Assembly: GCA_964019155.1 (NCBI GenBank) | Contig: OZ025242.1 | Coordinates: 27,153,618-27,217,617, forward strand | DNA length: 64,000 nucleotides | Direction of reading: 5' to 3' | DNA from: Osedax fenrisi | Taxonomy: Eukaryota; Annelida; Polychaeta; Sabellida; Siboglinidae | Part shown: positions 48,385 to 62,249 of the stretch, in pieces | How positions within the stretch are numbered: position 1 is the stretch's first letter | Layout of the letters: every line of letters starts with the position of its first letter | Notes under the pieces: model-generated | Told to the model about the DNA's origin: nothing | Database searches by the model: none | What the model saw: only the letters and a program-made list of their open reading frames with translations | Translations under genes and position numbers: made by a program

Positions 48385-49431
48385 ATTCAACTAGTGCAAT
48401 TCTATTAGACAATATTAATGGTGATTACTTCAAAACAACAGTTTGTATACGGCAAGGTTTTCTCTTATCGCCAATTCTTTTTAACATTAATCTTGAACAA
48501 ATTATTTCAGATACGTTAAAAGATCATCATTCAAGCATATCTATTGGCGGAAGAACAATTTCAAACTTACGATTTGCAGATGACATAGATCTAATAAGCG
48601 GAAGTAACTGCGAACTACAAAAACAGAAAGCCTAGAATTACATGCAGGTAATTACGGTATGGAGGTCAGCAGTGAAAAAAGCAAAATATGGTAAATAGTA
48701 ATACAAATAATGTACATGCTAAGATCATAATGAATGGAGAAGAACTGGAAGAAGTAAATAAATTTAAGTACTTAGGTGCTACACTTAAAAAAGATGGTTC
48801 AAACCAAGGAGAAATCAGAATACGTATAGCTACTGCAACATCAGCAATAGTAAGACTTGACAAGATCTGGACAAGCAAAAAGATTAACTTCACCTTAAAG
48901 TACAACCTATATAAATCTTAGTAAAATAACTATAAAATAATAACTATAAAAAACTATAAATCTTTCAAATTAGTACTCTCGATATTTCTATATGGATGTG
49001 AATCATGGACTATACTAGAATCCATGGAGAAGAATATATTTGAAAACAAATCTCATAGACGTCTCTTAGGTATCAATTACCGACAAAAAATAACAAACGT
49101 TATCGTAAAAGAGAAAATTGTGTCACTGGTTGGAAACTATGTTCCTCTCCTCGCAATAGTCAAGAAACGGAAATTATGTTGGTTCAGCCACATCACTCGA
49201 CACAACTCATTAGCCAAAACAGTTCTTCAAGGTAAAGTAGATGGAAAAAGATCGCACGGACGACCCAGGTTAAACTGGATGAATAATATTTGCAAATGGA
49301 CATCGAAGAACTTAGAGGATTTGTTACTAATGACGTTAAACCTAGATGATTGGAGAAGTTTCTGCCATCATAGAAGTGTTATTATTCCCCCTACGATTCT
49401 TGAGTCACGGGACTAAAGTAAAGTAAAGTAA
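48385..49431 (+). pseudogene. RTE-like reverse transcriptase, 3' half
   Basis: Pieces read FKTTVCIRQGFLLSPILFNI, ISNLRFADDIDLIS (the F/YADD box), a frame change near 48630, then NGEELEEVNKFKYLGATLKK, RIATATSAIVRLDKIW, a ~40-bp duplication-like interruption near 48925 (AAAATAACTATAAAATAATA), LFLYGCESWTI and RPRLNWMNNICKWTSKNL. The last ORF ends IIPPTILESRD and the tail is (TAAAG)n. The order and the KFKYLGATL and YGCESWT motifs are typical of RTE/Dong-like elements. The left edge of the 6.6-kb duplication falls inside this 3' end, at 49389. Confidence 0.75.
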
Positions 49432-49572
49432 TTATAATATATGAATCATTGAATCACAACACTGCAACAGTACATTTATTATGTAATAAAATGTATTTGT
49501 TTATTAAACGTAATATTCAAACGTGTCATAATTCTCAAAATAATTTATATATATATATATCATAGTGAACAT

Positions 49573-50098
49573 TTGAAAACAGGTGAACACCAACATAATC
49601 TTAAATGTCTATTATTTAGAAAGCGATGCAAACATCGTTTACTCTGTTTAGCTCATAAATCTATATTCCTAGGTAAGCCTGACTATCTACATAATCAACT
49701 GAAACGTATTTGCATACTGAAGCAGATTCGAACATATTATGCAATTCTGTTGGAGAGCAATACATTATTTAACGAATTTAGTTATCGCGCATTCTCTTCC
49801 GCTGTTCATCGCATGCGATATGCATATGGAACGATCTACCGTATGACTTACGGAAGGTCCAATCCTTATATTGTCTTAGAAAGAAACTAAAACATTAATT
49901 AAACACTTCTTAATTTATTTTTGTATACGCTTTATTTAATCTTTATATCTAAGTTAATTTAATTTTAATTTTTATTATTTTGTATACAAGAAAATATATT
50001 TTCTATTCGTTTGTTTTTATTAATTTTAGTTATTGTTATACACCAGAGAGGTCACCCGATATATTGGTGTTTAAATAAACAATTCAATTCAATTCAAC
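49573..50098 (+). pseudogene. CR1/Jockey-like retrotransposon 3' end (copy 2)
   Basis: Identical to 36245-36770 except for one replacement (Asp to Gly at codon 3) in the ORF region; it ends in the same (AATTC)n tail. Confidence 0.6.
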
Positions 50099-50123
50099 TA
50101 AATATATACATATACATTAACTG

Positions 50124-50408
50124 CATATGTGGCTCAGTGGCTAATGCCTCAGACACACAAGCAGTAGGACACGGGTTCGATCCTAGTCTGGACCATTAAT
50201 TAATATTATAAAATGGGTCTTAAAATATTATTTAGAAGTGATCTTATATAATTGTGTATAAATAAATGATCGGCTCTCGTTAAAAACATGGATGCCTTAC
50301 CATGAGAGCGGCTTTGAAGGGATATTAGAGCCATATATGGTTTTAGGTGAAAACTTCATCTAAGTTCCTGGATGGGATGAAAGAACTCCACCAAATAAAA
50401 AATAATAG
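50124..50408 (+). mobile_element. tRNA-derived SINE (copy 2)
   Basis: Same A box and B box as at 36796-37080. It is present because of the block duplication, not by independent insertion. Confidence 0.65.
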
Positions 50409-50943
50409 CAGAATAATAACAAAATAACATACATATATATATCAGTTTTAATTCTTGAGGTACCAAGATAAATATTATGATGTCATAATGATACATATTA
50501 TAATGGCATACCCATTTCATTATATTTAAATATTTATAATGATAAATGTGAAAATCAAAATTCATTCGATTAAATTCGAGCAATCTTTGTAGATAAATGT
50601 GTTACAATATTAATTAATCTTTATAACGATAATTAAGTTTATAAATGTTATATATGCATTCACAATGTATATATCCTAAATCAATATATCTTATTGGAGA
50701 AAATGTATTCATGTATGCTTTTCATATATGATGTTGTTATGAATATTTTATTCATCAAACATTTTTTTGTAGGATTTATGGCTTCTGAGATACAAAGAGT
50801 GTCCGTATTCCTGCACTGTCGGTATTCGGTTACTTTCCCATATATACTTACTTAAAAATAAAATTGGGAAATATTTAATTGAGAAATAATGGTAGAAATA
50901 ATATGGTGATTTATTGTTAGGGTGTCGGTATTCGAGTACTTTC

Positions 50944-50992
<49 letters not shown>

Positions 50993-51082
50993 AATATATA
51001 TCAAATTAATATTAATTTTTAATAAATTTGTAATATACTTTACTAGATGACAACTTTGATATCAAAATTGATACCGGATTGA

Positions 51083-51522
51083 ATTAGATTGATTTATCGT
51101 CGATCATGTCGCCGATATCACCACATTTGAATGATGCTCTAATATCATCCCATAATTCTGTCGCGCCAATATCATCCCTTAATTCTGTCGCGCTAATATC
51201 AACGCTGTCACCATCTTCGTCGTCACTAACTTTTAAGCAAATAAATTTAATGAAGAGGTTATTTATTTTACACATTTACTTTACATATAATAATAATTTT
51301 AATATATATATATATTAATATATCTTTTATCAAATATTTAGAAAATGTGATGACAAATTCTCAAAGTATCTACAAGCCAAAAAGAATAAATAAGAAGAAT
51401 TCGTAGAAATAATGAAATCTTTAGAAAGAAAAATTAACAATGAAAAAAAATTACAAGAATTACAAGAAGTTGTGATAAAACACCTAGAGAAACAAGAAAA
51501 TTAAAATAAATGTTATATATTT

Positions 51523-51563
<41 letters not shown>

Positions 51564-52098
51564 AATGTATACAAATACAATGAAGTAATAACAATATATA
51601 TGTTAATAAAAGTGTTATAAATTTAAAATCAATTATAATTTTTCCAACTGCCACTCAACCGTGCCTTCATTTGAACAAAATGCATTAACTTAATCCTGAA
51701 TCTCTCTTTCGTTACCCTGCAGTACATCTGAAAGAAGATAATTTTTAGTCTACATTATATTCTATATTATTATTTCTTTCATTCGGTATTGTTAATTTAT
51801 TGTGTAAAAGACATATGGTATAAACGAATAATTCAATATTGTTTGGATGAAAATTTATGGATCTACGCACTAATATAAATCTTGCAGACATAATTCAAAG
51901 TGCATTTTCGACAATTCTTCTGGCTCTACTTAAACGATAATTGTATATTATTTTCTTTGTTTAAATTTCTCTGGGGTATGGCTTCATGTGTTCTTTTAAT
52001 GGGAATGCTTCATCGGCGACAATAAAGTGTGGCCAATCTTTCAGCAACTGAAATACACTTTCGATAATTTGTTTTTTTTTTAGATATATATGGAGTTA
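51083..52098 (-). pseudogene. PIF/Harbinger-type element remains (copy 2)
   Basis: Same pieces and the same stop codons as at 37755-38770, so it was already dead before the block was duplicated. Confidence 0.65.
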
Positions 52099-52627
52099 AT
52101 TGTTTGACCAACATTTACTCTGATGATCATATGATTATCACATGATTATCATATTGTCATCAAGTATATATACCCCCTAGTAATTAATCACATATATCAA
52201 ATTTCCCGTTATCACATGATTATTGTATATTAAAATTTCCAGCGGAAATTTAATATCCAGTGTGCACGGACGCAAGAAATTTCAAGCGGAAATTGTTGGT
52301 GTGAAAAGTAATAAGTGTGTATAAGTACAACAATTGTATTCATTTTATTATTATAAATGTATATCCCATTAAACAATACTCTAAAACATTAATATAACGA
52401 TGATAAGTTTAATGATAACAAATATATCAATAATTTTGTTGTTCATATAAATGGTAATATACTTAATAGAGTACAGTATTTAAATTTTTAGGAATATTAT
52501 AGACCCAGTAAACAATAATCTAAAACATTGCTCAAATAATGCACAATGTTCTGTGCGCAAAATATTCTTCTTTTTTGGCTATGTAATTGCTTCTAATTAA
52601 TTGCTAATAATTTGCATATAATATATA

Positions 52628-52673
<46 letters not shown>

Positions 52674-52676
<3 letters not shown>

Positions 52677-54904
52677 TGTTCATTCTAGGTTTCAGGGCAG
52701 CTACCAACAAAAAATTATTATAGGGCATTTAAATATATTTTACTAAGTAAAATATAGGATGACATATTTGGGTAATTTTGCCATGTATTTATAAATTTAT
52801 GTATGATAAATGATATATTAGAAGGACTATGAGCTTATACCCTGAGGCAATTTAAACCTGTAACAATTGTTACTTACAAAAGCTACTTAAGTAGCTTTCT
52901 GAATTAGAGATGTAAATAAATAGCAAAATAAGTATTCGATTCGATTACTTATTATTCGTTTACAATTAAATGATTTACAAATTGTAATTCTAATACATTG
53001 ATATCAAATAATTCTTTTTATATTCAATCATTTGATTAATAAGATATTCAGATATTAAAAATGTGATCGTCGAGTATTTATAATATTGAAAATTAGGTTG
53101 TCGATATGTTATAATATTGAAAATTAGGTAGTCTAAAAGTTAAAATATTGAAAATTATGTAGTCTAAAAGTTATAATATTGATATATAATATATCATACT
53201 TATAAATACTTAAAAATACTTATAGGTAAGTATATAAAAATATACAAAAATACCCATATCTATATTAATATTATTATATTATATTATATATATATAACTA
53301 CTGGTACACATTATTATATATAATTGATATAAGATATTTTAATGTCATAATATAAAGAATTAATTAGAATATATATTATAATTTTCTTGATTATTAAAAT
53401 GTAATAATTTGTTTGTACATTTTTGTTAATAACTTTTGTTTAAATATAAATTTAAAAAAACATAATATGCATTGTATTAATTAGAATGTATATTATAATT
53501 TTATTGATTATTAAAATGTAATAATTTGTTTGCACATTTTTGTTAATAACTTTTGTTTAAATATAAATTTAAAAAAACATAATATGAATTGTATTATATA
53601 ATTTAATTAGCTTTCCAGTGATACCAATTTTATCATAATAAAATCAATATAAAATATGTCATGCTCATGTATCAACATGCAGTATGTACTCGTATGGTTG
53701 ATTTTAAATTAAATATATATACTAACTAATAAGTAGTATAATACATGATATTTATGACTTTATCTTTTAAACATTATATATTGTATATAGGAATAATAAT
53801 TATGATAAGTATGATAATTAATATAATATTATTAAATATTGAATATTAATGTCATAATAATTTTAAATTTAAAAATTAAATTATGATAAGTTTAAAAAAA
53901 GTATACCATTTAATTATTTTGAATATAAAAAACAGTGAACTTATTAATACTATTGGTGATTAAATGTTTCATTATTTATATTTTCATAGTTTTTAATATC
54001 TCTAATATCACTTTAATATTACGTTTTAAAATAGGATTTTGAATAAATATATTAAAATTACGAATTTAAATAAATCAATCATGTGATTTATATACATTGG
54101 GAGAAAAAGAATTGGAATACAAATAATTATTGAATTAATTTTCATATATCATTATAAATATAAATTGGTAGCACATTCACTACCCAATATTTAAAGTTTG
54201 CTATCCAATTTTCATTTTGGGTAGTGAATTTGCTACCCAATCTAAAAATAGATTATTCTAAATATAGTTCAAGCAGTTTATTATAATATTTCATATTCAA
54301 TTTGTATTTGAATCTAAATTGTTTGTTTATATAAAATATCAAATGGATATAACAAAGGGCAAATAGTATATATTCGCCATTATTTGGATTATTTGAAAAA
54401 TAATGAATTTATCCTAATGTTATGACAGAAGTTATTCATATTATCCATTATTTTAATACTTAAATAATAATAGAATAATAATAATGCATTTAATCGCCAT
54501 TTTATAAATATTTATTGAAAATCTGCCATTTATTAAATAATAAATTCTTCAATATTTTAATACTTAAATAATTATACATTTAATCGCCATTTTATAAATA
54601 TTTATTAAAAATCTGCTATTTATTAAATAATAAATTCTTCATTATTGTATTACTTAAATAATAATAGAATAATAATAACACATTTAATCGTCATTTTATA
54701 AATATTCATTAGAAAACTGACATTTATTAAATAATATATTCCTGTAATTAGAGATATAACAATTTTAATTCATGATATTACAATTATATTAATAAGAACT
54801 TTATAATTAAACTTAATCCATATAATCATATATTTAGGGCAGCTACCCACAACATTAGGGCACTTCCAAATTTGGGTATCTGGGTAGCTCTAGAATGAAC
54901 ACTG
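52674..54904. mobile_element. hAT-like non-autonomous element (copy 2)
   Basis: Same ends (CAGTGTTCATTCTAG and its inverse) and the same length as 39350-41580, at a constant 13,324-bp offset. Confidence 0.75.
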
Positions 54905-54947
<43 letters not shown>

Positions 54948-55365
54948 CATATATACTTATTTATTACATTTTACAGAATATAAATAAAGAATCTCATATG
55001 ATTATTTCGAAAAATGGAGTTTATTTGATAGTGATAGAAGGAGATGTAATACACCACTATTCATTATTTTCATCGTGTTTTTATGCATATATATATATTA
55101 TTATATTTTTATTTTTAATTTAAAATTCCTTTATGTATAAATAATAAGATGAATTTTATTTGTAAATATATATTCAATTTTGAAATACCATTAAAAGGTA
55201 AAAAGAAAAATGGAAATCTTATCAAAAAATATATTTAAATAACACTTTCATTATTTTCAAATGTATCATTTATAATTTATATTTATTTTGATTACTTTGT
55301 TATTATATTTAAATAAAACACTTCTAATTATAATTTATTTATATATTTTTGTTATTGTCCAGCAT

Positions 55366-55646
55366 CAAAAGTAAAGTAGGGTACAGTAACAAGAATAATG
55401 TAGGGTACATCATCGCTAATAAAGTAGGGTACATCATCGTTAATAAAGTAGGGTACAACAACAATAATAATTTAGGATACAGCATCAATAGTTTATTAGG
55501 GTACAACATCAATAATAAATTAGGGTACAGCATCAAGAATATAATATGGTACAACATCAATAGTAAATTAGGGTCCAGCATAAGTAAATTAGGGTACAGC
55601 AACAATAATACATTAGGAGGTACAGAAACAAGAATAATTTATGGTG
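55366..55646. repeat. 24-bp minisatellite (copy 2)
   Basis: The same array as at 42050-42330 with unit-level differences, for example TATGGTACAACATC where copy 1 has TAGGGTACAACAGC. Confidence 0.9.
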
Positions 55647-56003
55647 CAGCATCACACTTTTTAGGGTACAAGTATTCATATTTAGCATGATGGACCCTAA
55701 TTAATGCACGGCTATGCGGACATGGTTTGTACCCAAGTTTTTACTACTCATGTACACTAATTATTTACAGTGTAGACAGTATATAATAGACTATAACTAA
55801 AAGACTAGTATTTTTGTACTATATTATTTTAAATAATTGATTGCATTCATATTTTATTTAAATAATATAATATATTTTAGAATTATTATATATATTATAC
55901 TAGTATTATAATATGTTATAATAGTATTATTATATAATATATTATAAATTATTATACCATTATTTATATTATTATAAGCAATTAGTATTTATTAATATAT
56001 TTA

Positions 56004-56340
56004 TTAAATTAAAGAAATGGGTATTCAATAATTGAATTTGAACTTGAAAAGGCACTGGAAATAGTCCCAATATCATGGATAGATGGAAATATGGTATATT
56101 GGCCAAAACGCAATGGAAAAAGAAAGGTGAAAAATAATGAATTAAAAGATCCATTGTGGAATAAATAGATAATGAAGATAAAAAGACAATATGGTTAGAA
56201 AAAATTAAAAATCACTTGACATTTTATATTATTACATAATTTGTAATACTTACAAAAGCAGAAAAATGTGAAGAAAGATTAGATAGTATGCTAGCAACAT
56301 TAGAAAATGATAAAAGTAATTCTATATCAAGCAATGGTTA
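56004..56340 (+). pseudogene. DUF4806-type transposon-associated protein fragment
   Basis: The first piece reads YSIIEFELEKALEIVPISWI, then GNMVYWPKRNGKRK, with an in-frame TAG after PLWNK (56166). After an intron-like gap, KAEKCEERLDSMLATLEND ends at a GTTAAT donor. The VxF, VP-x-x-WI, YWP, then K-A-x-x-x-E arrangement is what I remember for the N-terminal part of insect DUF4806-bearing proteins. It is short, broken, and abuts the right edge of the 6.6-kb copy 2. Confidence 0.45.
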
Positions 56341-56437
56341 ATATATTTATTTGATATATTATATTAAACTCTATCAAACTATTATCATTACTATTATAAT
56401 ATATTAAACATATATATTATATGAATATACATAAGTT

Positions 56438-56511
<74 letters not shown>
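56438..56511. repeat. (TA)n microsatellite, ~74 bp
   Basis: A pure TA run, followed by further TTATA-rich sequence to about 56590. Confidence 0.95.
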
Positions 56512-56517
<6 letters not shown>

Positions 56518-57309
56518 TATTAATGTATTTATTAGAAAATTATTGTATATATTATATTATTATATTATATTATATTATATAATATATAATTCCAAGGGTT
56601 ACAGATCACTATGTTATTACTGCATTTTATATTTACATTTTCATTAATATTTAACATTAATGTATCAATATATCAATTGATATAAACAAATTATAAGTTG
56701 ATGGTTAAATAGTTTATAATTAAACAATTTATATATTAATTATATTATTTGTTTCGGATTATTTATTGTAAGTTATTAAGTAACTATTAATTTATATATA
56801 ATTAATTATATATCATCATCAGTATTAGTGATGAATAAAATAAAAACAAATCTCAAATATTTTATTTTCGGGTATTTGAAACGATTTTATGTTATCAAAC
56901 TTTATTTTTAATTTAGCTAAGGTTCGGGTATCGGTCCAGGTAATAGTTCGTAGTAATATTGAATACGCCTACTATATATATATAGCGCGACTAAGCCACG
57001 CCCATTACAAATGACTTACGAGACACTTACTTATTAATGCACAATTAATCAGCACCTATACATAATTATATATATAAGATATCATAATACACGATACCAG
57101 ATACGGCGAACTTCCAGACAAGGTTAGTCACGTATATATATATGTATAGTAGGCTATATTAACTCTTATTAAATCTTATAAATACTACAGTTTTATACAA
57201 TTATATAGCAAGTTAACAACATACTATTTTTAAATGTGTATTATTTTTATTTATATATTTATTCCTACATATATAAATATTTAATAATATAGGTGACATA
57301 ACTGTTCAC

Positions 57310-57612
57310 CAGATTAACCTTCACCAAATTACCCACCAAACAATTTATTCAGAACTTTTTAAAACTTTTAGAACTATTGAGAACTTTTTAGAATATATTG
57401 GAACTTAGGTTCTCAATAATTATAACAGGAACTTTCTTTAGAACTTTTGAGAATTTTTGTTCCAATAAAATTTTATAGTTAGAACTTTTTTATTACTTTT
57501 GGGAACATTGGTTCACAATAATTATAATGGGAACTTTTTTAGAACTTTTGAGAACTTTAGTTCCAATAATATTTTATATTGAGAACATTTTGGGAACTTT
57601 TGGGATTATATA
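57310..57612. repeat. Degenerate GAACTTTT tandem array
   Basis: TTAGAACTTTTGAGAACTTT-like units recur in a higher-order unit of ~115 bp that also has GTTCCAATAA and TTCACAATAATTATAA blocks, about 2.5 times. No coding. It lies ~110 bp upstream of the TTAA-flanked MITE. Confidence 0.75.
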
Positions 57613-57723
57613 ATCCAGGATTTTAATATATTTCTAGAATTAGTGATATCACTCATTACAGTCCTGGCTTTTAATAGATTTATAGATTTATAGTTTGGTA
57701 AAATTCTTAAATTTTTAAATTAA

Positions 57724-58333
57724 GGGGATGCGATACCATTGATTTTTTCGAAAAAAATTTGAATTTCAAATTTTTTATTAATGTAAAATTGTAATACTTC
57801 ACATATTATCTTTTATGTGGTGTTTAAATTATGTTCATTACATTATTAATTTTGTTCATATTATATTATTTGTACCTATATATTCATATTGTTTATATTC
57901 ATATATTATATTTGAAACTTGATTTACTCAGAATAATTATTTGTGACCAATCATGCTGACATAACTGGTATTAACTTTTGTACAATTGAATAGTTTTTCT
58001 TCATTTTTTCAATATAACTAGATAACACCTGTAAGATTAAAGTTATTTGTCAAAATTAAAAAATAGTTATTTAACAACTTTTAATTAGCAATGTAGTTGG
58101 AAAATTAACATTTTTTATCAGATATTTCAATTATTTTTGTTTAGAAACGTATAACATAAAGATGTGTAAACATCTATCAATTTCAACATATAATATAAAA
58201 ATATGGAAAATTATTAATATATAAAAAAATTTTTTTTTTTTTTAAATTGAATATTTTTTGAGTTAATAGATTTCTAAAAATAGCATTTTTTCGTATATTT
58301 TACATGTAAACCAAACGATGGTATCGCGTCCCC
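57724..58333. mobile_element. piggyBac-like MITE with TTAA sites (610 bp)
   Basis: GGGGATGCGATACCAT at the left and ATGGTATCGCGTCCCC at the right form imperfect inverted ends, directly bordered by TTAA on each side (57720-57723 and 58334-58337). TTAA duplication is the mark of piggyBac-type elements. The interior is AT-rich and non-coding. Family assignment rests on the target site only. Confidence 0.75.
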
Positions 58334-58339
58334 TTAAAT

Positions 58340-58835
58340 AAAATATATTTGATGATTGCTAATATAATTTTATATATACCTAATATATACCTAATAATGT
58401 AATAATATTTAATATTAAATAATGTATATTTTAATTAATTAGTAATAAAAAGTATTTAATATATAATAATATATATGAATTATCTCGAAGCAGGGCGCCG
58501 ATTGTTATTATAATAATGTCAGTTCAAGGTTCGAGTTCAAGGTAGGCGGTACTTATATATGCACTACTGCACATTATACGCATTATAAGATATGTTATAG
58601 TAACACAATGTTTTATATGCTCATTTTGGTATATGCTCATTTTGGTATATAATCATTATAATAAACCAGCTAACAATACAGAAAAATAAAACCAAACCAA
58701 AGAAATCACACAACCCCAAAATAAAAATTGAACTCTACCATTCTAATAATAATAACCGGCGGCCTGTCTCGAGATTCACGATATATATAACCTAATTAAA
58801 TTAATATAAAATAAGGGGAGACGATTAAAAATATG

Positions 58836-58893
<58 letters not shown>

Positions 58894-58985
58894 AATAAAC
58901 AATACTTTTACCACAAATTAGTAAAATATTTGAAATGATATTTGAATGATATATAATAGATTATCCAATTTCATAATTAAACATA
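58340..58985. other. AT-rich stretch with one GC-richer patch
   Basis: A TA run sits at 58837-58886. CGAAGCAGGGCGCCGATTG at 58486 is GC-rich but unidentified. Confidence 0.45.
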
Positions 58986-58989
58986 AATA

Positions 58990-60224
58990 ATAAATAAAAA
59001 TCAATATGGTTTTATTCCACAATCTAATACAACAATATCGCTTTTAAACATTCAGCATTATATTCTACTAAAAAGTAGTGAACATAAAAAAATTGCAACA
59101 ATTATTCTAGATCTGAAAAAAGCGTTCGATGTTGTTGATCATGTAATATTATTAAAAAAACATGAAATATATGAATAAGAGGAAATATATATAATCTAAT
59201 AAAAAGTTATTTAAATAACAGAACATATACTACAAAAATAAATAATTCATTATCGAATACTAAATATGTTAAGTAGGGGGTTCCTCAAGGTTCTTTTCTA
59301 GGGCCCTTATTTTTTATAATTTTTATAAATGACCTATCAAATGTTTTTAAAATGTTAATAATATTAATTTTAATTTATATGCTGACGATACATCACTAAC
59401 AGTTTACGCTAATATCATTATTGATGTTGAACTATGATGTTGAACTAACAAAATTACTTCAAATATATATCGATAAATTAAAATATTGGTTCGATATAAA
59501 TAATTTAAAACTTAATATACAAAAAACTAAAATACTTCCATATTTTAATACTAAACTGACTAATGATATAACAATTGACAATATAAAAATTTATATAGTA
59601 GATTACATTTTTGGGTTTGTATTTAAATACAAAATTATTATTTAATATACATATTGATAATTTAAATATGAAACTTTCAAACATAATATACTTAATTAAA
59701 ATGTTTAATCATATTTAAATATTAAAAATTTGATTTTATTATACAACTCTTTGTTTTTAACTAATTTAACATATGGTATTGAAATATGGGGTAATATTTA
59801 TAATTCTAATTTAAAAATATTAAATTTATCACACAAAAAAATAATAAGAATAATTAATAAAAAGATTATTGACAATTCAAAATTATCATTAATAAGATTA
59901 TCGCATACTTCAATTTTATTTTATAATAGTAACATTTTAAAACTTGATGATCTTATAACTTTTAGAAATATTTTAATTATATATAATCTTTTAAATAATA
60001 AATATGTTAACGATATAACTGATTATTTTAAATTTAATAGAAATAAAACCAAATTTATTTTACCATTAATGAAAACCAATAGATTCCAAAATACAATATT
60101 TTTCAAAGGACCTAAACTTTATAATTTAATAATGTTTAATAATATTTTAAAAGCTAATACAATTAATCATACTTTAAAACTGAAGAAAGTATTAAAATTA
60201 TTTTTTATTAAACAGTATTGTTAA
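58990..60224 (+). pseudogene. CR1/Rex-like non-LTR element, RT and C-terminus
   Basis: Pieces read YGFIPQSNTTISLLN, IATIILDLKKAFDVVDHVIL (first catalytic Asp), GVPQGSFLGPLFFIIFINDL and YADDTSLTVY (catalytic pair). The last 164-codon ORF, 59730-60224, holds NLTYGIEIWGNIY, KKIIRIINKKI, ILKLDDLITFRN and FFKGPKLYNLIMF, the usual C-terminal tail. Stops or shifts occur near 59176, 59272, 59355 and 59440. The C-terminal ORF is intact. Codon choice is extremely AT-biased, matching the host. Confidence 0.8.
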
Positions 60225-60668
60225 TTTTTTTATATAAATATTAATTATTATATTTTTCGCAAATATCTTTTTTTAATCATTCTAAAACAATTACACATAT
60301 TTATATAAACAGTATTAAAAAATGTACACATTTTTATTATAAACAGTATTACAAAATTTAAATTATAAACAGTATTAAAAATAAACAATTAACAATTAAA
60401 CAGTTTTGAAAAAATATAAAATTATAAAAGGATTATAATCTTTAAAAAAACAGTATTCAAATTATAAATATGTTTACACTACAGTATTAAAACAAAATCT
60501 AAAAAAATTATTTAATTTATTGTATATTATATTATTTTCATTTTTATTTTTTTTTCATATTATACTATTGTGATATTACATTTGTATGTTTATTATATAA
60601 TACTTTTACAAAACTTAGTTTAAATAACAGTTTTAATTTTCATTTTTATTTATACAGTATTAAAATAT
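60208..60668 (+). repeat. Dispersed AAACAGTATTA motif array
   Basis: The motif (A)AACAGTATTA, or a one-base variant, occurs about nine times: near 60213, 60308, 60343, 60370, 60402, 60449, 60481, 60626 and 60654. Spacing is irregular, 27-145 bp. It lies in the 3' region of the non-LTR element just after its stop codon. Confidence 0.6.
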
Positions 60669-60989
60669 ATGTCATATTGATAGTACAAATTATTTAATTT
60701 TCTCTTTCTTTAATATTTAACTTTGAATGCCTATTCACGAATCACAACTTTTATTTTTATAATCTTTATCAACTTTATTTATATCTCCTTTATTATTGTA
60801 ATTTTATATTTTATCTTTGTATGTAATTTTAAATTTGTATTATTTTCGTATGTGATTAACCTTTTATTTAATCATTTCATTGTTTTTTTATATTATTATG
60901 ATTTTATTATTATGTTTATCATTATTTCTATTTTATTATTTAATTTGAATGGAAATGATGATATGATATTGCACATACTGTTAGGAGGT

Positions 60990-61170
60990 TTCGAATCAAT
61001 AAAGCTAATCGCTTTCACTGATCCTCCTTATAGGCCGTTCACATCAACTCCGTTTTATTTTAACTCCGATTTATGCTCCGATTTTTAGATCCGATTTTTA
61101 GCTCCGTAAATTTAATTCTGTAGTCGGCGTCACATTGACTCCGAAAAATTAACTCCGAAATTAGCTCCGA
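60990..61170. repeat. CTCCGA-rich short repeat patch
   Basis: AACTCCGATTT-like units are repeated about nine times. They are bounded by GGCCGTTCACATCAACTCCG and GGCGTCACATTGACTCCGAA, which are similar direct copies. It may be the remnant of a MITE terminus; no inverted partner was found. Confidence 0.5.
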
Positions 61171-61179
61171 CAAAATAAT

Positions 61180-62240
61180 TGTATTTATTAATTTTCAAAT
61201 TTATTATTATATTAATTTGTTTACAAAATTCGAAATCTTTGTTAATAAATATTGTAATTTACATTAAAGCATAATATGCATGCGAATAGATTTATCATAC
61301 ACGTGTGCGTTATTACATATAAACACTATGTAAACATACACATACACTGTAGGTCCTACAGTAAAAGAATATCAAAGCCTTTGTTATATTATATAATTGT
61401 AATTAGCCGATCTACTCGCACCAGTCGCACACATATCAGATCACCAACACATGTCAATCAATTGGTCACCGACTGTACAAACACACCCTCAACTATGCCA
61501 CGCCTATTATTTTACTATTTTGAAATATAGCGCGGCGCAGATTACTGGCAACCATACGTGTCGAGTTAACAAATTACAAAAATGTATATTATATTCATAA
61601 TATGAGTTTAAAAGTGCTGTTTTGGCATATGTATTATGTAAATAGAATTATAATTCATTTATAACACATCAAAGGATTTTAATCTTTTTAACACATTAAT
61701 TTTAATATTAATTTTATAATTATATTCTATACATAATATTTCATTATTGTAATCCGATATCATTATAATAATGATTATTCAGTGATTATACATTATATTT
61801 AATCATGTATATTTATGTACATGTATTATATAATTATTATGTATGGTAAATGTTACCTACAATATAATACAATGTACTTATGGTCCTAATAATTTTACCC
61901 AAGTGATATTAACAATACAATATTTTAATAACACTACAGACAAAATACATTACAATGATACTACTATCATATATTAATTATAACTAAATATATGTTTTAA
62001 ATATATAATGTATACATAGTATGTGTTACATATTATGTATCATATAACATAATAGATATGAAATGCACATTACAATGCATTTCACATTGTAATCATACTA
62101 TTGTATACACTATAGTATACAAAATAACATAAGTACAAGATAAAAATATTATAAATTTAGTGTATTAAATTGAAAACACACAGATACATATTATATATAG
62201 ATTATTATATATATATATATTATAGATCATTGAATTATTT
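61180..62240. other. AT-rich stretch without a supported gene
   Basis: It contains short palindromes (CACTATAGTATACAAAAT near 62108). The CA-rich ORF at 61276-61530 has no recognisable domain and is not called. Confidence 0.5.
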
Positions 62241-62249
62241 ATTACATTA

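Larger units (their letters stand above)
49389..55996. repeat. 6.6-kb segmental duplication, copy 2
   Basis: This is the same block as 36061-42680. Here its first ~40 bp continue an RTE-like 3' end in frame, so the left breakpoint is within the retroelement tail. Differences seen include CACGGGAC against CACGTGAC, AACAGGTG against AACAGATG, ATTCTTGAGG against ATTCTCGAGG, and (AT)n lengths. Confidence 0.95.

Noticed and set aside
61276..61530. Small His/Arg-rich protein
   Set aside because: No domain, signal or splice support, and the surroundings are non-coding.
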